A stretch of 33,402 nt of DNA from Cellulomonas algicola (GCF_003851725.1 NZ_BHYL01000027.1:1-33402), one strand, 5' to 3'. Positions 8,367 to 16,159 are shown, counted from the stretch's first letter. Translations and numbers: made by a program. The notes: generated by a model not told the origin, from the letters alone.

Positions 8367-9743
8367 TCAGTCGGCGACGGTGAAGCCCTGCTGCTCGGCG
8401 TAGGTCGTGAGCTTGTCCTGCCACGCCTGCATGGCCTCGACCAGGTCGGTCTTGTCCGCGATGGCCTTGCCGACGGTCTCCTCACCGGCGGAGTAGGCGT
8501 AGTCCATGAACGGCAGCCAGCCGAAGTCCGGCTCGACCGTCGAGGACACCTCGGCGAACAGCTTGTTGACCTCCTGGCCGCCGTAGAACTCGGACTTCTC
8601 GTCGGCGAACTGCGGGTCCTCGAGGACCTCGGTCGTGGTCGGGAACAGGAACTGCTCCGTCGCCATCGTCATCGTCGACGCCTTGTCGTGGTTGATCCAC
8701 AGCGCGAGCTGCGACGCCGCGATCGGGTTCTTGGTCGACGCGAGCACCGCGTCGGACGAGCCGCCCCAGTTGGCGGACACGTTCGCGCCGTCCTCCCACT
8801 GCGGGATCGTCGACGCGCGCCACAGGCCCGACGTGTTCGCAGCCGTGCCCTGGAGGAACACGGGCCCCCACGCGGCGGCCACCCAGGACGCGTACTTGCC
8901 GTTCGCGAGCCCCTGGTACCAGGCGTCGGTGAAGTCCGGGTCGACGGAGACCGCGTCGGCGGCGACGAGGTCGCCCCAGTACTGCGCGACCTGCGTGGCC
9001 TCGTCGGACATCAGGTCGATCGTCACCGTCTCCTTGCCGTCCCAGCCGAACGGCCGCGCACCGGCCTGCCACAGCAGCGCCGTGAACTGGCCCATGTCGT
9101 TGCCGGGCAGGTTCGTCAGGTAGAGGTTCGGGTCCTTCGCGTGCAGGTCGGTCGCCGCCTGGGCGAACGCGTCCCACGTCGTCGGGACCTCGATGCCGTG
9201 CTGCGACAGCAGGTCCTCGCGGTACAGCAGACCCATCGGGCCCGAGTCCTGCGGGACGCCCCACACCTTCTCGCCGTCGGTCGACTTGACCTGCTCCCAC
9301 ACCCACGGCACGTAGTCGTCGCCGACGTCGGCCGGCATGTACGGCGTGAGGTCGAGCAGGTTGTCGCCCAGCGCGAACGACGACAGGTGCTGGAACTCGA
9401 CCTGCGCGACGTCCGGGGCGCCTTCGCCGGCCTTCAGCGCGCTGCGGAGCTTCTGGTAGTGGTCGGCCCCCTGGCCGACGTTGACGACCTCGACGTCGAT
9501 CGCCGGGTAGGCGTCCTCGAAGAGCTTCACCTCCTTCTCGATGTCGGGGACCCACGTCCAGAAGGTCAGCTTGGTCGGCGTCTTCATGGCCTCGTCGATG
9601 TCGGCCTGGCTGACGGGGCCGGTCGTCTCGCCGCCGCCGTCGCTCCCGCCGCCGCTGCTGCAGGCGGTGAGGGCGAGCGCCGCCACGGCGACACCCGCGG
9701 TGAGCCCGGCGGCCTTGCGCCGCCACGTGATCGTCCTCGACAT
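8367..9743 (-). CDS. Sugar ABC transporter substrate-binding lipoprotein
   Basis: 458 aa, family-1 extracellular solute-binding protein (MalE/UgpB type). The N-terminus has RR-K, a hydrophobic core and lipobox LTAC with the lipidated Cys at residue 28, then a Gly/Ser linker. The mature part begins LTFWTWVPDIEKEVKLFE and has the conserved YREDLL and WDAFAQAA segments of this family, plus many Trp residues consistent with a sugar-stacking site. ATG at 9743 has GAAGGAG upstream. It lies between lacI and the two permeases, so it should bind the inducer-related galactoside. No ATPase gene is in the operon; actinobacterial systems of this type usually share one MsiK/UgpC-type ATPase (known for the group, not seen here). 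Confidence 0.95.
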   Translation of the reverse strand: MSRTITWRRKAAGLTAGVAVAALALTACSSGGGSDGGGETTGPVSQADIDEAMKTPTKLTFWTWVPDIEKEVKLFEDAYPAIDVEVVNVGQGADHYQKLRSALKAGEGAPDVAQVEFQHLSSFALGDNLLDLTPYMPADVGDDYVPWVWEQVKSTDGEKVWGVPQDSGPMGLLYREDLLSQHGIEVPTTWDAFAQAATDLHAKDPNLYLTNLPGNDMGQFTALLWQAGARPFGWDGKETVTIDLMSDEATQVAQYWGDLVAADAVSVDPDFTDAWYQGLANGKYASWVAAAWGPVFLQGTAANTSGLWRASTIPQWEDGANVSANWGGSSDAVLASTKNPIAASQLALWINHDKASTMTMATEQFLFPTTTEVLEDPQFADEKSEFYGGQEVNKLFAEVSSTVEPDFGWLPFMDYAYSAGEETVGKAIADKTDLVEAMQAWQDKLTTYAEQQGFTVAD

Positions 9744-9790
9744 GCTCCACTCCTTCGTGAAGGTCGTGCTGGTCCGGTCGGTGCGCGCGC

Positions 9791-9814
9791 CCCGCCGCGA
9801 TGGTGCGCGGCGGG
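9791..9814 (-). other. Hairpin between lacI and the binding-protein gene
   Basis: CCCGCCGCG / CGCGGCGGG, a perfect 9-bp stem with a 6-nt loop in the 115-bp gap. No T-run follows. It could be a partial terminator or processing site that separates regulator and transporter levels. I see no second copy of the operator here, so the operon may be read from the lacI promoter. Confidence 0.45.
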
Positions 9815-9858
9815 ACGCCCGGGTTGGCCTCGTGGGCCGGAGTGCGGGTGCGGCTGGG

Positions 9859-10878
9859 TCAGCCCCGCCCGCGGGGTGCTGCTGTCGTCTCCCGGACCAC
9901 GAGCTCGACCGGGACGTCCTCGCGACGGTCCTGCCGTCGCGGGTTCTCGACGGCGTCGACGAGGAGCCGGACGCCGAACGAGGCCAGGTGCGCGAGGTCC
10001 TGGCGGATCGTGGTGAGGGAACGCGTCAGGTACGCGGCCTCAGGGATGTCGTCGAAGCCGACGACGGACACGTCACCGGGGACGTCGCGACCCGCGTCGG
10101 CGAACGCGCGCAGCACGCCGATCGCCATGTGGTCGTTCGCGACGAAGACGGCGGTGACGTCGGGGTCGGCGGCGAGGCGCTGCCCGACGGCGTAGCCCGA
10201 CGGTGCGCTCCAGTCGCCGTGCAGGACCTCGGGGACGGGCGCGCCCGCCGCGGCCAGCGTCTGCCGCCAGCCGTCGGCGCGCAGCCCGGCCGACCGCCAG
10301 CCGGACGGGCCGGCGACGTGGTGGACCGTGCGGTGCCCGAGTCCCAGCAGGTGCTCGGTCGCGGCGCGGCCGCCACCCGCCTGGTCCGCGTCGACCATGA
10401 GCTCGTTCGTCGAGATGCCGTAGCGGCCCGACAGGCTGAGGAGCGGCAGGTCGCCGACCTGCGCGGCGTCGAGCGTGAAGACGCCGACGGGCTCGTTGAC
10501 GGCGATGCCGTCGACGCCCTGCTCGACGAGGTCCAGCAGCGAGCCGGTGATGCTCTCCGGGTCCCCCTCGAGCGTGTTGACGACCGACATCGCGTAGCCG
10601 GCCTCGCGGATCGCCCGCTCGATGCCGACCATGATCGACGCGGGGCCGAAGTCGGTGGACCCGACGGACAGGACGCCGATCGTCCTGCTGCGGCCGGAGA
10701 CGAGCTGACGGGCGGCACGGTTGGGCCGGTAGCCGAGGGTTGCGGCGGCGTGGCGGACCCGGTCGCGGACCTCCGGGCGGACGTGGGGGTCGCCGTTGAT
10801 GACGCGGCTCACGGTCTTCTGCGAGACGCCGGCAGCGCGCGCCACGTCCATCGCGACGACTGCTCGCTCCACGGCCAC
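9859..10878 (-). CDS. LacI-family regulator of the GH42/transporter operon
   Basis: 339 aa. N-terminal LacI helix-turn-helix (MDVARAAGVSQKTVSRVINGD, about residues 10-30) and hinge helix (RPNRAARQLVSGRSRTIGVL), then a periplasmic-binding-like effector domain with the usual VFVANDHMAIGVLRAF and DVSVVGFDDIPEAAYL segments. It should bind a sugar and repress the downstream transporter and GH42 genes. GTG at 10878 is preceded by AAGGGA; an ATG nine codons in is a possible alternative. Two identical palindromes (10909-10922 and 10933-10946) lie 31-68 bp upstream, strongly suggesting autoregulation of the whole operon. Confidence 0.93.
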   Translation of the reverse strand: MAVERAVVAMDVARAAGVSQKTVSRVINGDPHVRPEVRDRVRHAAATLGYRPNRAARQLVSGRSRTIGVLSVGSTDFGPASIMVGIERAIREAGYAMSVVNTLEGDPESITGSLLDLVEQGVDGIAVNEPVGVFTLDAAQVGDLPLLSLSGRYGISTNELMVDADQAGGGRAATEHLLGLGHRTVHHVAGPSGWRSAGLRADGWRQTLAAAGAPVPEVLHGDWSAPSGYAVGQRLAADPDVTAVFVANDHMAIGVLRAFADAGRDVPGDVSVVGFDDIPEAAYLTRSLTTIRQDLAHLASFGVRLLVDAVENPRRQDRREDVPVELVVRETTAAPRGRG

Positions 10879-10908
10879 GACGGTGTCCCTTCGGTCGGCT
10901 CTGCCCGA

Positions 10909-10946
10909 TGACTACGTAGTCAAACCACTGGATGACTACGTAGTCA
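10909..10946 (-). promoter_or_regulatory. Tandem LacI-type operators
   Basis: Two perfect palindromes TGACTACGTAGTCA at 10909-10922 and 10933-10946, centres 24 bp apart, each within a shared 16-bp context. The central CG is typical of LacI-family sites. Each contains TTGACT on the minus strand, which may double as a -35 element. No convincing -10 was found. They lie directly upstream of lacI and nowhere else that I noticed in the window. Confidence 0.85.
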
Positions 10947-11053
10947 AGTGGCGTGGATCACAGGAGTGTGACGATTCAGAGACGGTCGCGCTCCCACACC
11001 CGACGTCCCGCGCGTCAGGGGCCGGCCGCGCGCCGTGCGGCGTCGGGAGACGT

Positions 11054-11785
11054 TCAGGGAGTCCGGCGACGCAGGGTCGAGGCCCCGACGACGAGGGCGC
11101 CGACGATGAAGAGCGCCACGACCCCGACGTCGCCGCGCACGTCCGACCAGCCCGACCCCGCCGCGAGCTTCTGCATCGCGTCGAGCGCATAGGTCAGCGG
11201 GAAGACGCGCGACAGCCACTCGAGCAGCTGCGGCATCTCGTCGCGGGGCATGAGCAGACCGCACGTGATGATCTGCGGGAAGATCACCGCCGGCATGAGC
11301 TGCACCGCCTGGAACTCGGTCCGGGCGAGGGCGGACGCGCCCAGCCCCAGCGCGCACCCGAGGACCGCGTCGAGCACCGCGACCAGGATCACCAGGCCGA
11401 TCGGGCCGGCCACGTCCATCCCGCACACGCCCACCGCGAACCCGACCACGACGAGCGCCTGCACCGACGCGAGCACCGCGAACGCGATCGCGTAGCCGAC
11501 GACGACGTCCGCCCGGCCGATCGGGAGCGTCATGAGCCGCTCGAGCGTGCCCGACGTGCGCTCCCGCAGCGTCGCGACGCTCGTCACCAGGAACATCACC
11601 AGCAGCGGGAACAGCCCGACGAGCAGCGGACCGAACTGGTCGAGCACCGGCGTCCCGTCGAACATCCACGCGATCAGGCCGATGAGCAGGCACGGCAGCA
11701 GCAGGACCAGCGCGATCGTGCGGTGGTCGTGCCGCAGCTGGGTGAGGACGCGGGTCGCGGTCGCGGCCGTCAGGCGGGGGCTCAC
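11054..11785 (-). CDS. ABC-2 type transporter permease
   Basis: 243 aa, six predicted membrane spans, with ALVLLLPCLLIGLIAWMF first. The conserved block TLRERTSGTLERLMTLPI (about residues 70-90) and the later LMPAVIFPQIITCGLLMP plus FPLTYALDAM are classic ABC-2 permease signatures, as in DrrB/NodJ-type exporters. GTG at 11785 overlaps the stop of the ATPase gene (GTGA, 11782-11785), so ATPase and permease are coupled and form one exporter. The substrate is unknown; drug, lipid or polymer export are all possible. Confidence 0.92.
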   Translation of the reverse strand: MSPRLTAATATRVLTQLRHDHRTIALVLLLPCLLIGLIAWMFDGTPVLDQFGPLLVGLFPLLVMFLVTSVATLRERTSGTLERLMTLPIGRADVVVGYAIAFAVLASVQALVVVGFAVGVCGMDVAGPIGLVILVAVLDAVLGCALGLGASALARTEFQAVQLMPAVIFPQIITCGLLMPRDEMPQLLEWLSRVFPLTYALDAMQKLAAGSGWSDVRGDVGVVALFIVGALVVGASTLRRRTP

Positions 11786-12615
11786 GACGCACTCCCGGTG
11801 TCCGTACCGGTCGCGCCCGTCGTGCCGGTCGCGTCGGCCCTCCCCGTCCTGCCCGTCGCGCCCGTCGCACCGGGCACACCGGCGGGGCCGGCCGCCGCGT
11901 TCGCCGCGTCGACGAGGGCGAGGAACGCGTGCTCCGCGTCGGGCGCTCCCGTCTGCGCGAGCAGCTCGGGCAGGGTCGCGTCCGCGAGGACCCCGCCCTC
12001 GCGCATGAGGACCAGCCGGTCGCACCGGACCGCCTCGTCCATCACGTGGCTCGACACGAGCAGGCTCGCGCCCGCGTCGCGGAGCCGGCCGAACAGGTCC
12101 CACAGGTCGCGGCGCAGCACGGGGTCGAGGCCGACGGTCGGCTCGTCGAGCACCAGCAGCTCGGGGTGCCCGAGCAGCGCGATCGCGAGCGAGACGCGGG
12201 ACCGCTCACCGCCGGAGAGCGTGCCGATCGTCTGCTTCGCGCGTGCCGTCAGGTCGACCTCGTCGAGCGCCCGGTCCACCTCGCGCTGGCCGAGCCCGAG
12301 GATCGCGGCGGCGTAGCGGAGGTTCTCGGTGACGGTGAGGTCGGAGTACACGCTCGGGGCCTGCGTCACGTAGCCGATGCGCCGCCGCAGCGAGGGAGCG
12401 CCGGCGGGCTCGCCGAGGACGAGCACGTCGCCGCCCGCGACCACCTGGGCGCCGACGATCGCGCGCATGAGGGTCGTCTTGCCGCTGCCGCTCGGGCCGA
12501 GCAGCCCGACCACCTGCCGACGCGGGACGGCCAGGTCGAGCGCGTCGATGACGGGCCGACCACCACGGACGACGCGCAGACCGACGACCTCGACCGCCGG
12601 GGTGTTATTCCCCAT
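11782..12615 (-). CDS. ABC transporter ATP-binding protein with Gly/Thr-rich C-terminal tail
   Basis: 277 aa. Walker A GPSGSGKTT (residues 40-48), Q-loop YVTQAPSVY, signature LSGGE, Walker B LLVLDEP and switch His in LLVSSHVMDEA are all present. The domain resembles DrrA-type exporters and pairs with the overlapping permease. The last about 40 residues are a Gly/Ala/Thr repeat tail (GVPGATGATGRTGR and on) that the ATPase fold does not need. ATG at 12615 is chosen because it directly precedes the fold. No Shine-Dalgarno sits at proper distance; instead CACAAT lies 7 nt upstream, inside a 7-bp inverted repeat, so transcription may be leaderless. Confidence 0.92.
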   Translation of the reverse strand: MGNNTPAVEVVGLRVVRGGRPVIDALDLAVPRRQVVGLLGPSGSGKTTLMRAIVGAQVVAGGDVLVLGEPAGAPSLRRRIGYVTQAPSVYSDLTVTENLRYAAAILGLGQREVDRALDEVDLTARAKQTIGTLSGGERSRVSLAIALLGHPELLVLDEPTVGLDPVLRRDLWDLFGRLRDAGASLLVSSHVMDEAVRCDRLVLMREGGVLADATLPELLAQTGAPDAEHAFLALVDAANAAAGPAGVPGATGATGRTGRADATGTTGATGTDTGSAS

Positions 12616-12636
12616 GCGAGGAATTGTGCTCCTCGC
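12616..12636 (-). promoter_or_regulatory. Inverted repeat abutting the ATPase start codon
   Basis: GCGAGGA-N7-TCCTCGC directly upstream of the ATG at 12615. It covers a CACAAT box 7 nt from the start. It could be an operator over a leaderless promoter, or an RNA hairpin that hides the start. Confidence 0.45.
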
Positions 12637-12656
12637 AGGTACGGCGGGGCAAGGGC

Positions 12657-13511
12657 CTACTGGCTCGACTCGACGAGCACCTCGCGGAACCGGTCGACGA
12701 CGGCTCGCTCCCCTTCGACCGCGAGCGCGTCCAGCGGTCCCCGGCCCCACAGCCAGAGGTCGAGGTCCCACGCGGACCCCGTGAGCGTCACCGTGCTGCG
12801 CGCGTCCTCCGGGGCCACGTCGCGGGCGACCAGCTCACCCGCGTCCAGGTCGTACGTGGTGCCGGTGCGCGGCGACGTCCCCGCGAAACGGCCGAGCGCG
12901 ATCAGCCACGAGCGACCGGCGTCGGACGCGACGACGAGCACGCGTCCGTCGTCGTCGGGTGTGAACGTCGCCCACGGCGGGAGGCCGCTCATCATCACGG
13001 CGAGCATCTCGTCGACCCCGTCCGCCGCGACCTCGACCGGCGGCGCACCGACCGGGAGCCCCGCGACCTGCTCCGCGTCGACGCGGTGCACGAGCGCCTC
13101 GTGCGCCTGACGTCGGAGCGCCCACGCCACGTCGCCGCCGTGCGGCGACCACGACCAGCACCGCTCCGACGGGTCGTGCGCGTCGAACGCGTCGAGCAGC
13201 GCCCCGGTCCGCGTGCGCAGGAACGGCACGAGCGCGTCGTCCGGCTCGCGCTCCGGGCCGTCGAAGCCGCCCGGCGGGTCGCCGCCCACGTCCACCACCG
13301 CGTCCGGCGCGGCCAGGCCGACGACCCTCGACCAGAAGTCCTGCGTCTCGCCCAGGTGGTACGCGAGGTCCGCGGCCGACCAGTCCGGGCACGCGGGGAC
13401 GCGCGCGTCGGGCGGCACGGCGGCCAGCGCGTCGGCGGCGCGGGCGGACTCCTCGCGGACCACCTCGGCGAACGGCAGCGTGGACGGGGACGCGCTCGAC
13501 GACGTCGTCAT
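12657..13511 (-). CDS. Maleylpyruvate isomerase family (MDMPI/DinB-like) mycothiol-dependent enzyme
   Basis: 284 aa, cytoplasmic. The N-terminal four-helix DinB-like domain carries CPDWSAADLAYHLGE with metal ligand H52, and RRQAHEALVHRVDAE with E138 and H142; together these are the divalent-metal triad of the MDMPI family. The C-terminal part (about 200-284) is the MDMPI_C beta domain. Family members are thought to use mycothiol, the actinobacterial thiol, in isomerisation or S-transfer; the substrate is unknown. ATG at 13511 has no Shine-Dalgarno, but TACTGT lies 6 nt upstream, as in leaderless genes. It is 41 bp upstream of the ABC exporter genes and on the same strand, yet each appears to have its own promoter. 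Confidence 0.85.
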   Translation of the reverse strand: MTTSSSASPSTLPFAEVVREESARAADALAAVPPDARVPACPDWSAADLAYHLGETQDFWSRVVGLAAPDAVVDVGGDPPGGFDGPEREPDDALVPFLRTRTGALLDAFDAHDPSERCWSWSPHGGDVAWALRRQAHEALVHRVDAEQVAGLPVGAPPVEVAADGVDEMLAVMMSGLPPWATFTPDDDGRVLVVASDAGRSWLIALGRFAGTSPRTGTTYDLDAGELVARDVAPEDARSTVTLTGSAWDLDLWLWGRGPLDALAVEGERAVVDRFREVLVESSQ

Positions 13512-13517
13512 GGCGCG

Positions 13518-13523
13518 ACAGTA
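13518..13523 (-). promoter_or_regulatory. Leaderless-type -10 box, MDMPI gene
   Basis: TACTGT on the minus strand, exactly 6 nt before the ATG, placing the expected transcript start at or next to the A of the start codon. No clear -35. Confidence 0.55.
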
Positions 13524-13600
13524 GCGACCCGCACCGACAGCCCTGCCCGGCACCCAGTCACCGCTCCGGCCGCGCGGGTGCCGTCCGTCGGCGTTGCTCC

Positions 13601-13606
13601 TACGGT
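13601..13606 (+). promoter_or_regulatory. Leaderless-type -10 box, DoxX-like gene
   Basis: TACGGT, 5 nt before the GTG at 13612. GTGCCG lies 17 bp upstream as a possible -35. Confidence 0.45.
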
Positions 13607-13611
13607 GAGGC

Positions 13612-14016
13612 GTGCTCCCCGACCCGGTCCGCCGTCACGGTCCCGCCCTCGCGCTCGCCGCCGTCCTCGGTACCGCGGGCGTCCTCCACCTGCGCCGTCC
13701 AGCGATCTTCACGTCGCTCGTCCCCCGTCGGCTGGGCGACCCCGAGCCGTGGGTCCTGGGCAGCGGGGTGGCAGAGCTCGCATGCGCGGCCGTGCTCGTC
13801 CCGCCCGCGACCCGACGCCTCGGCGGGCTCGCGTCCGCCGCACTGCTCGTCGGGGTCTTCCCCGGCAACGTCACCATGGCCGTCCGGTCGCACCGCGGTG
13901 CCCGGCACTGGTCGCGCCACCCCGTCGTCGCGTGGGGACGGCTCCCGCTCCAGGTGCCCCTCGTCGCGTGGGCGCTCGCGGTCAGTCGTCGAGCGGACCG
14001 TGCCACCGGCCGATGA
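13612..14016 (+). CDS. DoxX-like small integral membrane protein
   Basis: 134 aa with four hydrophobic segments: ALALAAVLGTAGVLHL, the stretch around GSGVAELACAAVLVP, LASAALLVGVFPGNVTMA, and the C-terminal LQVPLVAWALAV. The pattern GxAELACAAVL with a following R-x-x-G and VFPGNVTMAV is that of the DoxX/YphA-like family. The family function is poorly defined (membrane redox or thiol stress in a few cases). GTG at 13612 follows a TACGGT box by 5 nt and lacks a Shine-Dalgarno. The stop overlaps the tail of the convergent methyltransferase gene by 35 bp (13982-14016). Confidence 0.65.
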   Translation: MLPDPVRRHGPALALAAVLGTAGVLHLRRPAIFTSLVPRRLGDPEPWVLGSGVAELACAAVLVPPATRRLGGLASAALLVGVFPGNVTMAVRSHRGARHWSRHPVVAWGRLPLQVPLVAWALAVSRRADRATGR

Positions 14017-14773
14017 CCACGGTCGCCCCGAGGTCGTCGTCCGCGACGACCCGCGGGAACAGCCCGGCCGACGACATCGCCGCCGCGGTCGCGGGCGCCT
14101 GCCGCTCGCTCGTCTCGATCAGCAGGTGGCCGCCCGGACGCAGCCAGCCGGGCGCCGCGGACGCGACCCGTCGCTGCACGTCGAGCCCGTCCGCTCCCCC
14201 GTCGAGCGCGACCAGGGCCTCGTGGTCGCGGGCCTCCGGCGGCATGAGGCGCACCTCGTCCGACGGCACGTACGGGGCGTTCGCGGTCAGCACGTCGACC
14301 CGACCGCGCAGGTGGTCCGGCAGCGGCGCGTCGAGGTCGCCCAGCAGCGCGACCCCGCCGACCGGGACGAGGTTGCGGCGGGCCACGACGACCGCCGCCG
14401 GGTCCACGTCGGCCGCGACCAGGACCGCGTCCACCAGGGACGACACCACCGCGAGACCCACGGCACCCGTCCCGCAGCACAGGTCGACCACGACCGCGTC
14501 GCGCGCCGGGGCGAGCGCCACGGCCTCGCGCACCAGCAGCTCCGTGCGGCGGCGCGGCACGAAGACGGTCGGCGCGACGACGACGCGCAGACCGCAGAAC
14601 TCCGCCCAGCCGACGACCTGCTCGAGCGGCTCCCCCGCGACGCGTCGGGCCACCATCCCCTCGAGCGCGTCGGCGTCGACGGTCGCGTCGAGCAGGAGGC
14701 GGGCCTCGTCCTCGGCGAAGACGCACCCGGCGGCGCGCAACCGCGCGGCCAGCGTGGGGATGTCGGGCAGCAC
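13982..14773 (-). CDS. PrmC/HemK-related protein N5-glutamine methyltransferase, NAPY variant
   Basis: 263 aa, SAM-dependent. The short N-terminal helical domain (about 1-75) resembles the PrmC substrate-recognition domain (GEPLEQVVGWAEFCGL, FVPRRRTELLV). The SAM loop is VVDLCCGTGAVGLAV (motif I), with the acidic ADVDP following. The catalytic NPPY of true PrmC is NAPY here (about residue 184), as in a set of actinobacterial PrmC-related enzymes with unknown target. It is therefore probably not the release-factor methyltransferase itself. GTG at 14773 with TAGGTT exactly 6 nt upstream supports leaderless initiation. It converges on and overlaps the DoxX-like gene. Confidence 0.85.
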   Translation of the reverse strand: MLPDIPTLAARLRAAGCVFAEDEARLLLDATVDADALEGMVARRVAGEPLEQVVGWAEFCGLRVVVAPTVFVPRRRTELLVREAVALAPARDAVVVDLCCGTGAVGLAVVSSLVDAVLVAADVDPAAVVVARRNLVPVGGVALLGDLDAPLPDHLRGRVDVLTANAPYVPSDEVRLMPPEARDHEALVALDGGADGLDVQRRVASAAPGWLRPGGHLLIETSERQAPATAAAMSSAGLFPRVVADDDLGATVVIGRWHGPLDD

Positions 14774-14779
14774 GTGCGG

Positions 14780-14785
14780 AACCTA
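14780..14785 (-). promoter_or_regulatory. Leaderless-type -10 box, PrmC-like gene
   Basis: TAGGTT on the minus strand, exactly 6 nt before the GTG. No -35 seen. Confidence 0.55.
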
Positions 14786-14831
14786 CGCCCGCACGGACCG
14801 GTCGCGCGACGGGTCCGACCGCCCGTCGTGC

Positions 14832-14865
14832 CCGGAGCACCTCGTGCGGGGGCAGGCCGCTCCGG
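14832..14865 (-). terminator. Hairpin after the TetR gene
   Basis: CCGGAGC / GCTCCGG, 7-bp arms with a 20-nt loop, 15 nt past the TetR stop. Modest stability and no T-run. Confidence 0.35.
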
Positions 14866-14880
14866 AGACGGCGGGGGTCG

Positions 14881-15528
14881 TCACGTCGAGGTGTCGGGCA
14901 GCGGGTCGGTCATGTAGCGCTGGAGCGTCGGCCCGACGAGCGACGCGAGCCGGTCGACGTCGAGGGACGCCAGGGGCTCGACGCCCAGCACGTGCCGCGC
15001 CACGAGCACCCCCACGACGTGGGACGCGACGAGCGACACGCGCACGGCCGGATCAGGCCCGGGCAGGACCCTGCTGACCTGCGCGAACACCTCGCGACCG
15101 ACGTAGCCCATGATCACGTGCGGCGGGACGCCGTCGGAGCCGAGCGCCGAGAACACGGCGCGGAACGTCGCGCCGCCGTCGGAGTCCCACACCCCCACGA
15201 CGGTCCGCAGCAGACGCTCACCCAGCCCGTCGAGGCCGCCGGCGACCATGGCCGCCGCCGTGCGACCCGGGTCCACACCCTGCGGGATGACCCCCGCCGC
15301 GAACAGCGACGCCTTGTCGCCGAAGTAGTGCCGCACGAGCGCCGGGTCCACGCCCGCCCGACGTGCGACCGACCGCACGCTCGCGGCGTCGAACCCCTTC
15401 TCGGCGAACTCCGCGCGCGCCGCCGCGACGATCGCCCCGCGGGTGTCCTCGCCGGCGGGACGCCGCCCGCGCGGGCGCGGCGTCTGCGCGGGCTCGGCGC
15501 CGGGGTCGACGTCAGGGGCGGACTGCAC
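14881..15528 (-). CDS. TetR-family transcriptional regulator
   Basis: 215 aa. A disordered Pro-rich lead (to about residue 25) is followed by the TetR helix-turn-helix: TRGAIVAAARAEFAEKGFDA, then VRSVARRAGVDPALVRHYFG and DKASLFAA. The rest is the all-helical ligand domain, with a C-terminal half of the TetR_C type (RVSLVASHVVGVLVARHVL). GTG at 15528 is preceded by TACGCT at exactly 6 nt and no Shine-Dalgarno. Ligand and targets are unknown. Its neighbours (methyltransferase, acetyltransferase) give no clear pathway. Confidence 0.88.
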   Translation of the reverse strand: MQSAPDVDPGAEPAQTPRPRGRRPAGEDTRGAIVAAARAEFAEKGFDAASVRSVARRAGVDPALVRHYFGDKASLFAAGVIPQGVDPGRTAAAMVAGGLDGLGERLLRTVVGVWDSDGGATFRAVFSALGSDGVPPHVIMGYVGREVFAQVSRVLPGPDPAVRVSLVASHVVGVLVARHVLGVEPLASLDVDRLASLVGPTLQRYMTDPLPDTST

Positions 15529-15534
15529 CAGCCC

Positions 15535-15540
15535 AGCGTA
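15535..15540 (-). promoter_or_regulatory. Leaderless-type -10 box, TetR gene
   Basis: TACGCT on the minus strand, exactly 6 nt before the GTG at 15528. Confidence 0.5.
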
Positions 15541-15629
15541 GGAGGGCGCGACGAGACCGGACCGGTGCGTCGCGGTCACGTCCGCGCGTCGGACGTCGGC
15601 GCGGGCCACCTCCGTCGCGGCTGCTCCCT

Positions 15630-16145
15630 CTACGCACCCCGGACGGCGACCGGTCGGGCCGTCGCCACCAGGGCGTCGCCCGTGAGGCGGTAGCCCGTCC
15701 AGTCGTCCATCGGGAACGCGCCGAGCGAGCGGTAGAACGCGATCGACGGCGCGTTCCAGTCGAGCACCGCCCAGTCGACCCGGGCGTACCCGCGCTCGAC
15801 CGCGATCGCCGCGAGGTTCCGCAGCAGCGCCTGCCCGTAGCCGTGGCCACGCTGGTCGGCGCGGACGTACAGGTCCTCGAGGTAGAGGCCGTGCCGGCCG
15901 GTCCACGTGGAGTAGTTGAGGAACCACACCGAGATCCCGACGACGGCGCCGTCGCGCTCGACGACGTGCGCGAACACCGCCGGGTGGTCGCCGAACAGCG
16001 CGGCCGTCAGGTCGGCCTCGGTCGTCTCGACGGCGTCCGGCTCGCGCTCGTACTCCGCGAGCTCGCGGATGCAGGCGAGGATGCCGGGCTCGTCACCGGG
16101 GCGGGCGGGGCGCAGGACGGCGCCACCCGAGAGCGTCGTGGTCAC
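15630..16145 (-). CDS. GNAT-family N-acetyltransferase, diamine acetyltransferase-like
   Basis: 171 aa. The fold begins LRPARPGDEPGILACIRELAEYE. The acetyl-CoA pyrophosphate loop is RADQRGHGYGQALL (Q/RxxGxG/A), preceded by GLYLEDLYV, a pairing typical of spermidine/spermine acetyltransferase-like GNATs. Later AVLDWNAPSIAFYRSLGA is the conserved C-terminal motif. Acceptor is a guess: a small amine or amino-acid derivative. The GTG at 16145 is preferred over a GTG at 16193 because it starts right at the fold, with TAACGT 8 nt upstream. Overlap with long antisense frames is codon-bias shadow. Confidence 0.88.
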   Translation of the reverse strand: MTTTLSGGAVLRPARPGDEPGILACIRELAEYEREPDAVETTEADLTAALFGDHPAVFAHVVERDGAVVGISVWFLNYSTWTGRHGLYLEDLYVRADQRGHGYGQALLRNLAAIAVERGYARVDWAVLDWNAPSIAFYRSLGAFPMDDWTGYRLTGDALVATARPVAVRGA

Positions 16146-16153
16146 GGGCCGTG

Positions 16154-16159
16154 ACGTTA
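16154..16159 (-). promoter_or_regulatory. Possible leaderless-type -10 box, GNAT gene
   Basis: TAACGT on the minus strand, 8 nt before the GTG. Spacing is at the long end for a leaderless start. Confidence 0.4.
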
